Below, piece after piece: positions 1 through 8,044 of a stretch of 10,116 bases of DNA. A program made the translations under genes and the position numbers. The stretch spans positions 1 through 10,116 of the forward strand of contig JALSOY010000176.1 in assembly GCA_026986235.1 (NCBI GenBank), written 5' to 3'. The notes under the pieces were generated by a model. That model worked only from the letters and a program-made list of their open reading frames with translations. It was not told where the DNA came from and searched no databases. The DNA is from Caldifarciminota bacterium (GTDB lineage: Bacteria > Hydrothermota > Hydrothermia > B15-G9 > WFZT01). How positions within the stretch are numbered: the stretch's first letter is position 1; each line of letters starts with the position of its first letter.

Positions 1-909
1 TGCTACTCCAAATTTTGAGACCTCGATACCCGCTGCAATGGTTGATAGTATAGCCGAATCCACTATACTTAGTCCAGCAACGAGGGAAAGAATGGCAACG
101 GAGATGACCGTATCACCTGCGCCTGTAACATCGTAAACCTCTTTTTTGAGTGACGGAATCCTCACGAATTCACGGCCATCATATACAACCATTCCCGCTT
201 CGCTCAATGTCACCATCATGTACTCCGGAGAAAGCTTTTCAAAGGTATCCTTTATGGCTTCGAAAAGGTCCTTCTTACCGTTAAATCTCGAAAGTTCCGT
301 CCTGTTGGGTTTAAAGAGGGTAACATTTTTGTAAAGGCCAAAGTTTTCTATCTTGGGATCCACGCCCACGATAGTTTTATCCGTTAGCTCCTTCGAAATG
401 AATCTGATGATGCCGGGCGTGAGAACACCTTTGTTATAATCTTCCACCACAATGGCATCGAAGTTTTTAACTTCGTTTGAGAGGATGTTTTTTATTTCTT
501 TTTCAATTCTTCTGGGGATGGGCTCTGTTTTTTCTATATCTATCCTTACGATCTGCTGTTTTCTGCTTATTATACGGGTTTTTGATGTAGTGGGTCTCTC
601 ATGATCTATGAATATCCCGTCAGTTCTGATTCCGTGAGATTTCAAAAGAGAGAGCAAGTCTTTCCCGTCTGTATCCTGGCCTACAACTCCAAAGAGATGG
701 ACATCGGCTCCAAGAGTGGAGATGTTGAGTGCGACATTTGCAGCGCCACCGGGTCTTTCCTCTCTTTCACCATTTCTGAGCTTCAAAATCGGGACAGGGG
801 CCTCAGGAGAAATTCTCTCGACATCAGCGTACTGGTACTTGTCGAGCATGATGTCTCCTATGACGGCGACACGGAGTTTTGAAAATTTCTTCAGTATCTT
901 CCCGATCAT
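1..909 (-). CDS. hldE: D-glycero-beta-D-manno-heptose-7-phosphate kinase (HldE/RfaE domain I), 3' end cut by window edge
   Basis: A PfkB/ribokinase-family sugar kinase that phosphorylates D-glycero-beta-D-manno-heptose 7-phosphate at C1 in cytoplasmic ADP-heptose synthesis, for LPS core or other heptosylated glycans. The reading frame is open for 303 codons to the window edge. The N-terminus carries an HldE-type block with ISPEAPVP at 33-40. PfkB signature 1 is GGAANVALN at 54-62. PfkB signature 2 is DVTGAGDT at 260-267, with D266 as the expected catalytic base. VDPK (183-186) and KPNRTE (200-205) also fit HldE. By comparison with E. coli HldE, about 15 residues of the kinase domain are missing; a fused nucleotidyltransferase domain beyond the edge is possible but not visible. 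The start overlaps the mgtE stop as ATGA (909-906) with no clear Shine-Dalgarno, which suggests translational coupling. A monofunctional HldA-type kinase is the main alternative. Confidence 0.9.
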   Translation of the reverse strand, partial: MIGKILKKFSKLRVAVIGDIMLDKYQYADVERISPEAPVPILKLRNGEREERPGGAANVALNISTLGADVHLFGVVGQDTDGKDLLSLLKSHGIRTDGIFIDHERPTTSKTRIISRKQQIVRIDIEKTEPIPRRIEKEIKNILSNEVKNFDAIVVEDYNKGVLTPGIIRFISKELTDKTIVGVDPKIENFGLYKNVTLFKPNRTELSRFNGKKDLFEAIKDTFEKLSPEYMMVTLSEAGMVVYDGREFVRIPSLKKEVYDVTGAGDTVISVAILSLVAGLSIVDSAILSTIAAGIEVSKFGVA

Positions 910-2273
910 AAGAGGTGCAGGTAGTTCATAAAGATAGTGGCAAGTCCAAGGAATATGAAGTATCCGGTTACATCTGTAATGGTTGTTACGATCACACCGG
1001 AAGCAAGGGCCGGATCCTGTTTCAACAGTTTTAAAATCATGGGGACTGTCAGGCCTGCGATACACCCTGCCACCATGTTACCCACATGTCCCAGGAATAC
1101 CAGGAGTCCGAAGTAGGGATTGCCCACCCAGAAGTATGCAATAAGGCCTGAGACAAAACCCACGACGGACCCGATGATCAGGCCGACTATGAATTCCCTA
1201 ACGAATAGTTTTTTGAAATCGTGAAAGTCTATCTCACCAAGTGCCAGGGAGCGTACGACCAGTGCAATGGTCTGGATACCTGTATTGCCTCCCTCACCGG
1301 CTATAACGGGCATAAAAACTGCAAGGTAGGCAAATGCGGCAATGGTATTTTTAAAAATTGCGACAACTGATGCTGCAACGAATGCAGTTACAAGGTTAAT
1401 AAGAAGCCAGGGGAGTCTTTTCTGAGCCATCTTTAAAGTTGGAGCATAGATACTCTCAGCCTCACCCCACCCACTCAGCCTGTGGATGTCTTCTGTGGCC
1501 TCTTCCTCGAGAACATCAAGGATGTCGTCAACTGTTATAACACCTAACAACCTGCCCCTGTCGTCAACAACGGGCATGGAAAATACATCGTACTTTTCAA
1601 ATAATCGGGCCACCTCCTCCTGGTCAAGATGTACCGGAACCGAAGGAACCTCCCTCACGATCTCTCCAAGCCTTGTAGAAGGATCTGCCTTTAGAAGGTC
1701 CCGTAAATAGACTTCCCCAAGAAGTTTTCCCTCTTTGTCAATCACATAAATTATGCTCGAAACCTCATCAGGCTTCTCCTCTTCCTTGAGCCTCCTTAAG
1801 GTCTCCTCAACAGTTTGATCAGCATCGTAGGCGATGTACTCGGTGGTCATGAGACCACCGGCCGAGTTCTCAGGGTACTTGAGAAGCTCTTTTACCTCTT
1901 CCCTCTCCTCGAGGGGGACATAGGAGAGAACCTTCTGACGCTCTTCGTCTGATAATTCTCCGAGAACATCCACTGCGTCATCAACATCCATTTCACCAAC
2001 GAGCTCTGAAATGTCCTTCTCTGAGAGTGCTTTCAGAACATCATCTATGGACTCATCATCAAGTCTGATCAAGACATCCGCCTGGAGTTCCACGGGCAGA
2101 TATTTAAATACCTGTACCCTGTCATCTTCGTCGAGCTTGTCAAGCACAAGGGCCACATCTTCGGGATGCTTCTGCGACAGAAGAAGAGCCGCCCTCTTAT
2201 AATCCCTCTTCTTTACAAGCTCGAGCGTCAACTCGTAGAGTTTTTCTTCAATCTCACTTATTGCCTGGCTCAT
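906..2273 (-). CDS. mgtE: MgtE-family magnesium channel/transporter
   Basis: An inner-membrane Mg2+ uptake channel of 455 aa, the family's usual length. Residues about 1-135 form the acidic helical MgtE N domain. Residues about 136-258 are a CBS pair (SAGGLMTTE at 137-145; MPVVDDRGRLLGVITVDD at 233-250). A linker (plug) helix follows, then about five membrane helices from 288 to 452. The family signatures in the pore domain are present: GGNTGIQ at 328-334 and DPALASG at 420-426, followed by TTITD, in which D434 corresponds to the conserved pore aspartate. In the known family, the N and CBS domains bind Mg2+ and close the pore when cytosolic Mg2+ is high. The start overlaps the preceding CorC-like gene by 20 nt and has a strong AAAGGAG four bases upstream (2278-2284). 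With no room for an untranslated leader, a Mg2+ riboswitch immediately before it is excluded. Confidence 0.97.
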   Translation of the reverse strand: MSQAISEIEEKLYELTLELVKKRDYKRAALLLSQKHPEDVALVLDKLDEDDRVQVFKYLPVELQADVLIRLDDESIDDVLKALSEKDISELVGEMDVDDAVDVLGELSDEERQKVLSYVPLEEREEVKELLKYPENSAGGLMTTEYIAYDADQTVEETLRRLKEEEKPDEVSSIIYVIDKEGKLLGEVYLRDLLKADPSTRLGEIVREVPSVPVHLDQEEVARLFEKYDVFSMPVVDDRGRLLGVITVDDILDVLEEEATEDIHRLSGWGEAESIYAPTLKMAQKRLPWLLINLVTAFVAASVVAIFKNTIAAFAYLAVFMPVIAGEGGNTGIQTIALVVRSLALGEIDFHDFKKLFVREFIVGLIIGSVVGFVSGLIAYFWVGNPYFGLLVFLGHVGNMVAGCIAGLTVPMILKLLKQDPALASGVIVTTITDVTGYFIFLGLATIFMNYLHLL

Positions 2274-3420
2274 TTTTCTCCTTTATCAAAACCTTTTTTA
2301 CTTCCTTCTCGTTTGCCTCTATAACCACGAACTCATAGTTACCCGAAACCACTTTCTCCCCGGACTCAGGTATCCTGCCGAGTTTATCTATAATGTAACC
2401 TGCAAGTGTAGAGTAATCGCCCTCCTCAACATCTATCCCCATCTCCCGAAGTTCGTTTATTCTCGTATCCCCGCTGTAAATACCGTCCTTTTTTTCCTCC
2501 TCTTCGAAGTACTTGAGGAGTTCACGAACGATGTTTTCAACTGTTACAACACCGACGGTTGAACCGTACTCGTTTATGACAACTGCAACGGTGGTCTGCT
2601 GGCTTTTTATCTCCTCGACGATTCTGTGAACAGGACTGTCGGAGTAAACCGTTACATAAGGCCTGAGATATCTCTCTATCTCTGTGCCCTCAGCAAGTAG
2701 CAGGTCTTTAATATGTATCAATCCGACTATATTGTCAATGCTATTTTTGTAGAGCAAAACCTTGTTGTACGGTAGCTTGCGAGACCTGTTGATTATCTCC
2801 TCCGCTGGCGTATCAACCGAGAAAAAGGGGAACCTGTTAACCGGAATCATTATGTCCTCTGCGTTCATGTCGTAAAATTTGAGAGCCTTCTTCAGCAGAA
2901 GAAGGTCTTCACTCTCAAGTCCTTTTTCTTCTGCGTACTTCTCGATCTCCTCTTCAAGGGAAAGCTTTTCACTCTTTACACTGGCAAAAGATAATTTCAG
3001 AAGGTAATCAAAAATCCTGATTGCTGGATAAAAAAAGAGGTATGTGATGTAAATGAGGTTGTTAAATCGGTTTATGACCTCCATTTTTCTTGAAATTGCG
3101 TAGGACTTCGGGAAAATCTCTCCAACAAGTACGATAAGGAGTGTGGTAACGGCGCCTGAAGCAACCACTGCAAGGTTTGAAGAAACCCCCATACCCTGTG
3201 TAAAGTGTGTAAGGGTCGTGGCTGCAAGAACAGAGAAAATGTTAATGCCAATTAAAATGCTGATAATTACCTGCCTCTCCTTCTTTACAAAGAAATCGAG
3301 TCTTCTACGGGGTATAACATCCTGAATATTTATTCTGTCTGAACTGACATAGGAAATTTCAAAGGCAGCGTAAACGGCAACCAGAAATATTGATACCAGG
3401 AATAAGGTTATGTTGATCAT
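2254..3420 (-). CDS. corC: CNNM/CorC-family membrane protein with CBS pair, second paralogue
   Basis: 388 aa with the full CNNM/CorC (DUF21-CBS-CorC_HlyC) layout. The DUF21 membrane domain covers about 1-145 and includes GEIFPK at 100-105. A CBS pair spans about 185-305; its second repeat contains NEYGSTVGVVTVEN at 283-296. The small C-terminal CorC_HlyC domain is at about 335-380 (TLAGYIIDKLGRIP at 338-351). Bacterial relatives are Mg2+ exporters or efflux regulators (MpfA, CorC). The first-helix motif is AAFE (18-21) rather than the SGSE of the neighbouring paralogue, so two serines in the region of the ion site are lost, although N60 and E101 remain. The start overlaps the preceding stop as ATGA (3420-3417). 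Membership of the family is certain; transport by this copy is an inference. Confidence 0.93.
   Translation of the reverse strand: MINITLFLVSIFLVAVYAAFEISYVSSDRINIQDVIPRRRLDFFVKKERQVIISILIGINIFSVLAATTLTHFTQGMGVSSNLAVVASGAVTTLLIVLVGEIFPKSYAISRKMEVINRFNNLIYITYLFFYPAIRIFDYLLKLSFASVKSEKLSLEEEIEKYAEEKGLESEDLLLLKKALKFYDMNAEDIMIPVNRFPFFSVDTPAEEIINRSRKLPYNKVLLYKNSIDNIVGLIHIKDLLLAEGTEIERYLRPYVTVYSDSPVHRIVEEIKSQQTTVAVVINEYGSTVGVVTVENIVRELLKYFEEEEKKDGIYSGDTRINELREMGIDVEEGDYSTLAGYIIDKLGRIPESGEKVVSGNYEFVVIEANEKEVKKVLIKEKNEPGNK
2278..2284 (-). promoter_or_regulatory. Shine-Dalgarno of mgtE
   Basis: AAAGGAG on the minus strand lies 4 nt before the mgtE ATG (2273), inside the end of the preceding CorC-like gene. 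It fixes the mgtE start and shows that mgtE can be initiated independently despite the 20-nt overlap. Confidence 0.7.
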
Positions 3421-4640
3421 CTTACCGTTACCTTCACTTTTTCCGGATACTCTCCTTCTTTTGCCAGAATCTCAAATTCAATACCGTTTATTTCAACCTT
3501 CTCTCCCTCTGTGGGGACATGTCCGATATTGTCGAGAATGAGATTGGAAATGGAACCGTAGTAACCGATAAACCTCCTCCCCGTTAGTTTTTCAAGGACA
3601 GAGACAGACACATCTCCTGAAAGGATGAAAGCTCTATCGCCTATCTTTTTAACCTCTTCAAGCTCCTCTGACTCAAATTCACTTCTGATTTTCCCCATAA
3701 AGTGTTTGTAAGCATCCTTCAGGGTTACCACCCCTTCAGTGCCTCCATACTCGTTGGTAACGATGGCCATTTTCACGGGTGTTTCAACGAGCGTTCTGAC
3801 GAGTTCAGGAAGCCTCATGGTTTCAGGGACGAAGACGGGCTCTAAAAGATAAGACCTGATTGGAGTATCTGGTGATAGGTTCAGAATACCCTCCACACTT
3901 AAAAGGTCGAGGATGCCCGTAATGTCATCGAGCCTTTCCTTATAAACGGGAAATCTTGAGTGACGGGTTTTTCTCATCTCGTTCAACGCATCGCCTATGG
4001 TTATGTCCTCCGGAAGTGCCTTTATATCCCTTCGTGGAGTCATTATGTCTGAAACCCTGATGGAAAGAAACTCCACACTGTCCTCAAGAAGTTCAAGCTC
4101 ATGGATGTGGAGAATCTCCCTCGCAGTTTCCACTATGTTGTAAGCCTCTCTTAGCGTAACAGGTTCAAACTCTTTCTTCCTGTGGTTTTCTCCCTCAAAG
4201 ATTTTTCTTATCCACCTGCCGAGTGGTTTAACAACTGGATAGGAGAGGTAGTAAAAGGGATAAACGACGATCCACGAAACTGACGAGAATTCCAGAGGGT
4301 ACTGGAGAGCAAGTATTTTTGGCGTAATCTCGCCAAATACAAGTAGAATAAAGGTGAAAATCCCCACATCCACGATCGTAAGAAGTCCCTCTCCGATTCC
4401 GGAGAGCATGTCGGCGATTAAAATTGAGAAGATCGAAGCGGCAAATGCATTAACGGCTGTATTCCCCAGAAGGATAACGGAAAGAATGGTATAGGGCCTC
4501 GATATCAGGTAATCCAGAATTCGGGCTACTTGCCTGTTTTTTAGTGCTTTTATTCGTGACCTTGGAAGTGAGAAGAAAGCGACTTCAGATCCAGAAAACA
4601 TAAAGGAAAGGGCGATAAGTAAAAGGATGACTATCACCAT
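3417..4640 (-). CDS. corC: CNNM/CorC-family putative Mg2+ efflux protein, first paralogue
   Basis: 407 aa with an N-terminal DUF21 membrane domain (about 1-145), a CBS pair (about 197-315) and a C-terminal CorC_HlyC domain (about 335-405). The canonical DUF21 features are all present: SGSEVAFFSL at 16-25, LLGN at 57-60 and GEITPK at 103-108. The first CBS repeat begins DIMTPRRDI (198-206) and the second has the hallmark NEYGGTEGVVTLKDA at 296-310. The family comprises inner-membrane Mg2+ exporters whose cytosolic CBS domains bind ATP-Mg. It starts inside the last codons of ybeY (7-nt overlap) and ends in an ATGA overlap with the second paralogue. The context with mgtE supports Mg2+ homeostasis. 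In Proteobacteria the related ybeX (a CorC-type protein without the membrane domain) also follows ybeY. Confidence 0.94.
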   Translation of the reverse strand: MVIVILLLIALSFMFSGSEVAFFSLPRSRIKALKNRQVARILDYLISRPYTILSVILLGNTAVNAFAASIFSILIADMLSGIGEGLLTIVDVGIFTFILLVFGEITPKILALQYPLEFSSVSWIVVYPFYYLSYPVVKPLGRWIRKIFEGENHRKKEFEPVTLREAYNIVETAREILHIHELELLEDSVEFLSIRVSDIMTPRRDIKALPEDITIGDALNEMRKTRHSRFPVYKERLDDITGILDLLSVEGILNLSPDTPIRSYLLEPVFVPETMRLPELVRTLVETPVKMAIVTNEYGGTEGVVTLKDAYKHFMGKIRSEFESEELEEVKKIGDRAFILSGDVSVSVLEKLTGRRFIGYYGSISNLILDNIGHVPTEGEKVEINGIEFEILAKEGEYPEKVKVTVR

Positions 4641-5044
4641 TTTTCCAGATATTTCTCCTCTTTTGCCTCCATAACTTCTGCGTCCTCTTCCCTTTCGTGG
4701 TCATAACCGAGGATGTGGAGGGTGCCGTGGATGGCATAGCGAACGAGCTCGAATTCTGTGGACCATCCGTATTCGTGAGCTTTTTTACTGGCAACATGGG
4801 CTGAGATGTAAACCTCGCCGACATCACCAAGGTTGAAGGAGATCACATCAGTGGGACGATCGCTGCCGAGGAACTCCCGGTTGATATCCCTGATTCGCCT
4901 GTTGTTTACGAATATAATGTTAAGTTCCTGAATACTTCGATCAGGATCCTCCTCTTCAAGAACCTGTTCGAGAAGCCTGGAGAGTCTGTCCTTGAACTCG
5001 CGGTTTATTTTCACCTTTCTCTGCGCATTGTATATGTTTATCAT
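4634..5044 (-). CDS. ybeY: Endoribonuclease YbeY (rRNA maturation factor)
   Basis: A 136-aa cytoplasmic metalloprotein of the UPF0054 family, implicated in 16S rRNA 3'-end maturation and 70S ribosome quality control. The zinc motif is HGTLHILGYDH at 106-116, giving H106, H110 and H116 as ligands. The second family block is PTDVISF at 64-70, followed by GEVYIS at 76-81. The conserved arginine seen in the E. coli and Thermotoga proteins (E. coli R59, in YRGKD) is replaced by leucine (L59 in FLGSD). From memory, Bacteroidota-type YbeY proteins also have leucine there. The start overlaps the pgpH stop as ATGA (5044-5041), and the end overlaps the first CorC-like gene by 7 nt. The partnership with phoH (ybeZ) two genes upstream is the expected one. 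Confidence 0.97.
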   Translation of the reverse strand: MINIYNAQRKVKINREFKDRLSRLLEQVLEEEDPDRSIQELNIIFVNNRRIRDINREFLGSDRPTDVISFNLGDVGEVYISAHVASKKAHEYGWSTEFELVRYAIHGTLHILGYDHEREEDAEVMEAKEEKYLEKW

Positions 5045-7107
5045 TTCTTTTCTCTGGGATACTCGATTCTTGGATGAAACTGGCTCAACAGTATGGGATA
5101 TATGGCTTCGGCGATCTTATCGAGGTCTTTCCTCGTTATGTCAGCTTCATCAAGCTGGCCGTCCTCAAGTTTCAGTCTGATTATCTCGTAAATGGTCTCT
5201 TTCAGTGTCTTTGCAGTGGGATTTTTCAGACTCCTGACGGCTGCTTCAACACTGTCGGCTATCATACAGATGGCCTCCTCCCTTGTGGAGGGCCTGGGAC
5301 CGGGATACCTGAAGTCATCTTCTTTAACATTTTCGCCCTCCAGCTGCTTCGCCTTTACATAGAATGGAACGAGAAGCGATGTCCCGTGATGCGTCTGGAT
5401 TATACGAATGATCTCACCGGGTAACCCGTATTTTTCACCAAGCTCGACTCCGTCTTTGACATGGGAAATTATGATTAGTGCACTCATCCTGGGGGAGAGT
5501 CTGTCGTGCGGATTTTCTTTTCCCATCTGGTTTTCAATGAAATACTGGGGTTTTTTGATCTTCCCTATGTCGTGGTAATAGGCTCCGACTCTGGCAAGCA
5601 GGGAATTCGCTCCGATAGCCCTTGCCGCCGCATCACACAGGTTCCCCACATTTATACTGTGGTTAAAAGTCCCTGAAGCCTTCTCCGAAAGCTCTCTCAA
5701 AAGCGGGTTGTTAAGGTTTGATAACTCAAGTAAAAAGAAATCAGTTGCAACCCTGAAAACCCTTTCATAGAGTGGCAAAATTCCGACTACAAAGACACCC
5801 GATAGAAACGCACTGAAAAGAGATGCCTGAGCCAGTATCTTAACATCGGTAACTCGATTGAATACGAGCAGGTCGGTAAAAATAGATGTAACGAACCCCA
5901 CGATCATCAGAGTGAGTATAACATAGTAGATCTGGAACCTTGACCTGAAGCTTTTAGTAATGAAAATAGCTGTCCAGCCGAGAATAAGGTTGTAAATGAA
6001 TGTGCCAAATACTGATGACGGGAAGTAGAGACCCAGGATTATTGAAAGAAGGAGAGTGTAAAACAGGGCAGGTTCAAAGCCAAGGGCGACATTTATCAGG
6101 ATGGCAAAAAATGGCACAAGGGTGATGTATTGTGAAACATGTATGTTGCGTACGAGATACGCCGAGAGCAGGACGATAATCCCGGCAAAACCAATGACGA
6201 TCAGTTCCCTCCAGCCGGGGCGTCTCTCTATCCTTTCGAGAAAGTAAATTGTTCCAAGCACATATATACTTAAAAGGATGAAAAGGTATGCAAACCACCT
6301 GTAAGAGTGATAACCGGTTGACTGGATTTTCTCCTGAAGAATCCTGAGCTTCTCACGACTTTCCTCTGTAATCCTTTCATGTTTCCCCACGATCTTTTCG
6401 CCCTTGTGAACGATCTCTTTGATTGGGGAAATGCGGGCAAGAGCTGCATTCCTTGCCTTGTTTGTAAGGTCCTCCCTGTACCTCAGGTTCGGAAAAATAA
6501 GTCTCCTTACTATTTTCAGGAAAACATCCCGCTCGTTGCGGTTCTCAAATGTCTGTATCGCCACTCTCTTCAGCTCTTCATAGACATCATTCTGATCCTT
6601 GATACTCTCTACCGGATAAACCTTTATGATGTTACCCTTTACAATTGCAACGCTGTCCACTCCGAGGGATTTTAAAAGGTGCTTATCCTCAATTACCCCT
6701 CTTTTCAGGTAATCGAGAGAATAGTCTGCAGAAAGCTCAACAATCCATTCCCACCTGCTCTGCGGAACCCCATCTTTGAACAACCCTGTGCGTTTTATAC
6801 GATCAATCCACTCCCGAACTGAATCAACATAGGTGGTATCAAACTCGTAGAAGGCAGGGACACTTTTGAGAGCTGCTTCCCTTTCCTTCTGTAGTTCCAC
6901 GCTGGTTTTGTATATGGGATAATCGATCGGAGAAATAACCTCGATGGGACTGATCTCACCCTCTTTAAGATTTTTTATGTTTTTGAAGTGCTCCCTCGGG
7001 AGAAGTGTAAGGGTGATTACAAAGAGTAGCAGCAGGAAGCCTGCCTTCAGCAGGGTCTCTAATCGTGGAGGTTTTTCACTCTTTTTTGTACTTTTCATAG
7101 GCTTCAA
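5041..7107 (-). CDS. pgpH: 7TM-HD family cyclic-di-AMP phosphodiesterase (PgpH/YqfF)
   Basis: A 688-aa inner-membrane protein. It has one N-terminal helix (about 20-37), an extracytoplasmic 7TMR-HDED domain (about 45-265), seven membrane helices (about 270-450) and a cytoplasmic HD domain (about 470-685). Expected metal ligands can be placed by comparison with Listeria PgpH: H483 (FNHSINVGNL), H512 and D513 (YYHDIGK), H549, H573 and H574 (THHGT) and D618. Family members hydrolyse c-di-AMP to pApA, so the organism probably makes c-di-AMP. The start is ambiguous. TTG at 7107 has AAAGGA (7118-7113) at a 5-nt spacing. ATG at 7098 lies 14 nt from it and would give a protein three residues shorter. 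Both overlap the end of phoH. The neighbours phoH and ybeY match the Firmicutes yqfF arrangement. Confidence 0.95.
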   Translation of the reverse strand: MKPMKSTKKSEKPPRLETLLKAGFLLLLFVITLTLLPREHFKNIKNLKEGEISPIEVISPIDYPIYKTSVELQKEREAALKSVPAFYEFDTTYVDSVREWIDRIKRTGLFKDGVPQSRWEWIVELSADYSLDYLKRGVIEDKHLLKSLGVDSVAIVKGNIIKVYPVESIKDQNDVYEELKRVAIQTFENRNERDVFLKIVRRLIFPNLRYREDLTNKARNAALARISPIKEIVHKGEKIVGKHERITEESREKLRILQEKIQSTGYHSYRWFAYLFILLSIYVLGTIYFLERIERRPGWRELIVIGFAGIIVLLSAYLVRNIHVSQYITLVPFFAILINVALGFEPALFYTLLLSIILGLYFPSSVFGTFIYNLILGWTAIFITKSFRSRFQIYYVILTLMIVGFVTSIFTDLLVFNRVTDVKILAQASLFSAFLSGVFVVGILPLYERVFRVATDFFLLELSNLNNPLLRELSEKASGTFNHSINVGNLCDAAARAIGANSLLARVGAYYHDIGKIKKPQYFIENQMGKENPHDRLSPRMSALIIISHVKDGVELGEKYGLPGEIIRIIQTHHGTSLLVPFYVKAKQLEGENVKEDDFRYPGPRPSTREEAICMIADSVEAAVRSLKNPTAKTLKETIYEIIRLKLEDGQLDEADITRKDLDKIAEAIYPILLSQFHPRIEYPREKK

Positions 7108-8032
7108 CTATGTCCTTTACGAGTCTGTGTCGAACGACATCCTCCGGTCCGAACTTTATAAAAACAATCCCCGGTATAGAATGAAGTACATGCTGTATTT
7201 CTACAAGCCCTGAGTTCTCGTCCCTCGGGAGGTCTATCTGAGTTACATCCCCTGTTATTACCACTTTGGATCTCGGACCAAGGCGGGTGAGGAACATTTT
7301 CATCTGAACTGACTTCGTATTCTGGGCTTCATCAAGGATGACAAAGGCATCAGAAAGGGTCCTGCCTCTCATGTAGGCAAGCGGGGCTATCTCTATCACC
7401 CTCCTGTCCGTCAACCTCTTGATGGCGTCAGGCGTTAACATGGAGTAAAGTGCGTCGTATAGAGGTGTAAGGTATGGACTGATCTTTTCTTCGTAATCTC
7501 CGGGGAGAAACCCAAGAGATTCCCCGGCTTCAACGGCGGGTCTCGTGAGGATGATTTTCTCCACTCGATTTTCTCTCAAAAATTTGAGAGCCATGGCAAC
7601 GGCAAGAAAGGTCTTGCCCGTACCGGCAGGCCCCACACCTATTACTATGTCGTTTTCCTCTATTGCCTTTAAATAACGCAACTGATTTTCCGTCCGCGGA
7701 ACAATGGTTTTCCTCGGCGTTTTTATAGCATATTTTTCAAATTCGGTTTGCTCTTTTTTCATACCTCTGCCCTGCAAATCCATAATTGCCTCTTTAACAT
7801 CCTCCTCACGGAGATATCCGGACCTTTTTAATTTCATCTTCAAAATAGAGATAAGCCTTTCAATTTTTTCAAGCTCTTCAGGGGTGGATGAGACATAAAT
7901 CTCTTCTCCCCGGAGTACAATCTTCCCATTGAAGCTCTTTTGAATCAGCTTGAGATTCGAGTCCTGAACACCGGCGAAGCTTGAAATATTGAAACCTTCA
8001 AGAGATATCCTTCTATCCTTTACTTTACTCAA
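7076..8032 (-). CDS. phoH: PhoH-like ATPase (PhoH/YbeZ family)
   Basis: A 318-aa cytoplasmic P-loop NTPase of the PhoH/YbeZ type, a probable RNA helicase-like partner of YbeY in ribosome and RNA metabolism. A small N-terminal KH-like region (about 8-70) precedes the ATPase. Walker A is GPAGTGKT at 134-141, Walker B is VILDEAQN at 231-238, and ITGD at 259-262 is the sensor-like motif. LTRPAVEAGESLGFLPGD (162-179) is a strong family block. The start is TTG at 8032. An in-frame TGA sits 12 nt further upstream and no ATG lies nearby downstream. The best Shine-Dalgarno, GGAGGTGA (8052-8045), is 12 nt from this TTG, with a GGGG at 8040-8037 in between. It is the first gene of the overlapping run and starts 55 nt after leuD, with which it may be co-transcribed. 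Confidence 0.96.
   Translation of the reverse strand: MSKVKDRRISLEGFNISSFAGVQDSNLKLIQKSFNGKIVLRGEEIYVSSTPEELEKIERLISILKMKLKRSGYLREEDVKEAIMDLQGRGMKKEQTEFEKYAIKTPRKTIVPRTENQLRYLKAIEENDIVIGVGPAGTGKTFLAVAMALKFLRENRVEKIILTRPAVEAGESLGFLPGDYEEKISPYLTPLYDALYSMLTPDAIKRLTDRRVIEIAPLAYMRGRTLSDAFVILDEAQNTKSVQMKMFLTRLGPRSKVVITGDVTQIDLPRDENSGLVEIQHVLHSIPGIVFIKFGPEDVVRHRLVKDIVEAYEKYKKE
7113..7118 (-). promoter_or_regulatory. Shine-Dalgarno supporting a TTG start for pgpH
   Basis: AAAGGA on the minus strand lies within phoH, 5 nt from TTG (7107) but 14 nt from the in-frame ATG (7098). The spacing favours the TTG start. Family N-termini are too variable here to decide. Confidence 0.45.
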
Positions 8033-8044
8033 TTTTCCCCGAAA

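Noticed and set aside
601..931. Two plus-strand open frames opposite hldE
   Set aside because: They are antisense to the PfkB signature region, which is unambiguous on the minus strand.
2254..2300. Mg2+-sensing riboswitch before mgtE
   Set aside because: mgtE starts inside the preceding coding sequence, so there is no untranslated leader.
4585..4830. Minus-strand frame of 81 codons spanning the ybeY-corC junction
   Set aside because: It is an out-of-frame shadow of YbeY, whose zinc motif is intact in the other frame.
5074..5424. Plus-strand open frame of 116 codons
   Set aside because: It lies wholly inside the HD domain of pgpH on the other strand and has no recognisable domain; it is a shadow of that gene.
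6379..6675. Plus-strand open frame of 98 codons
   Set aside because: It is antisense to the extracytoplasmic domain of pgpH, with Cys-rich, low-plausibility protein content and no family motifs.
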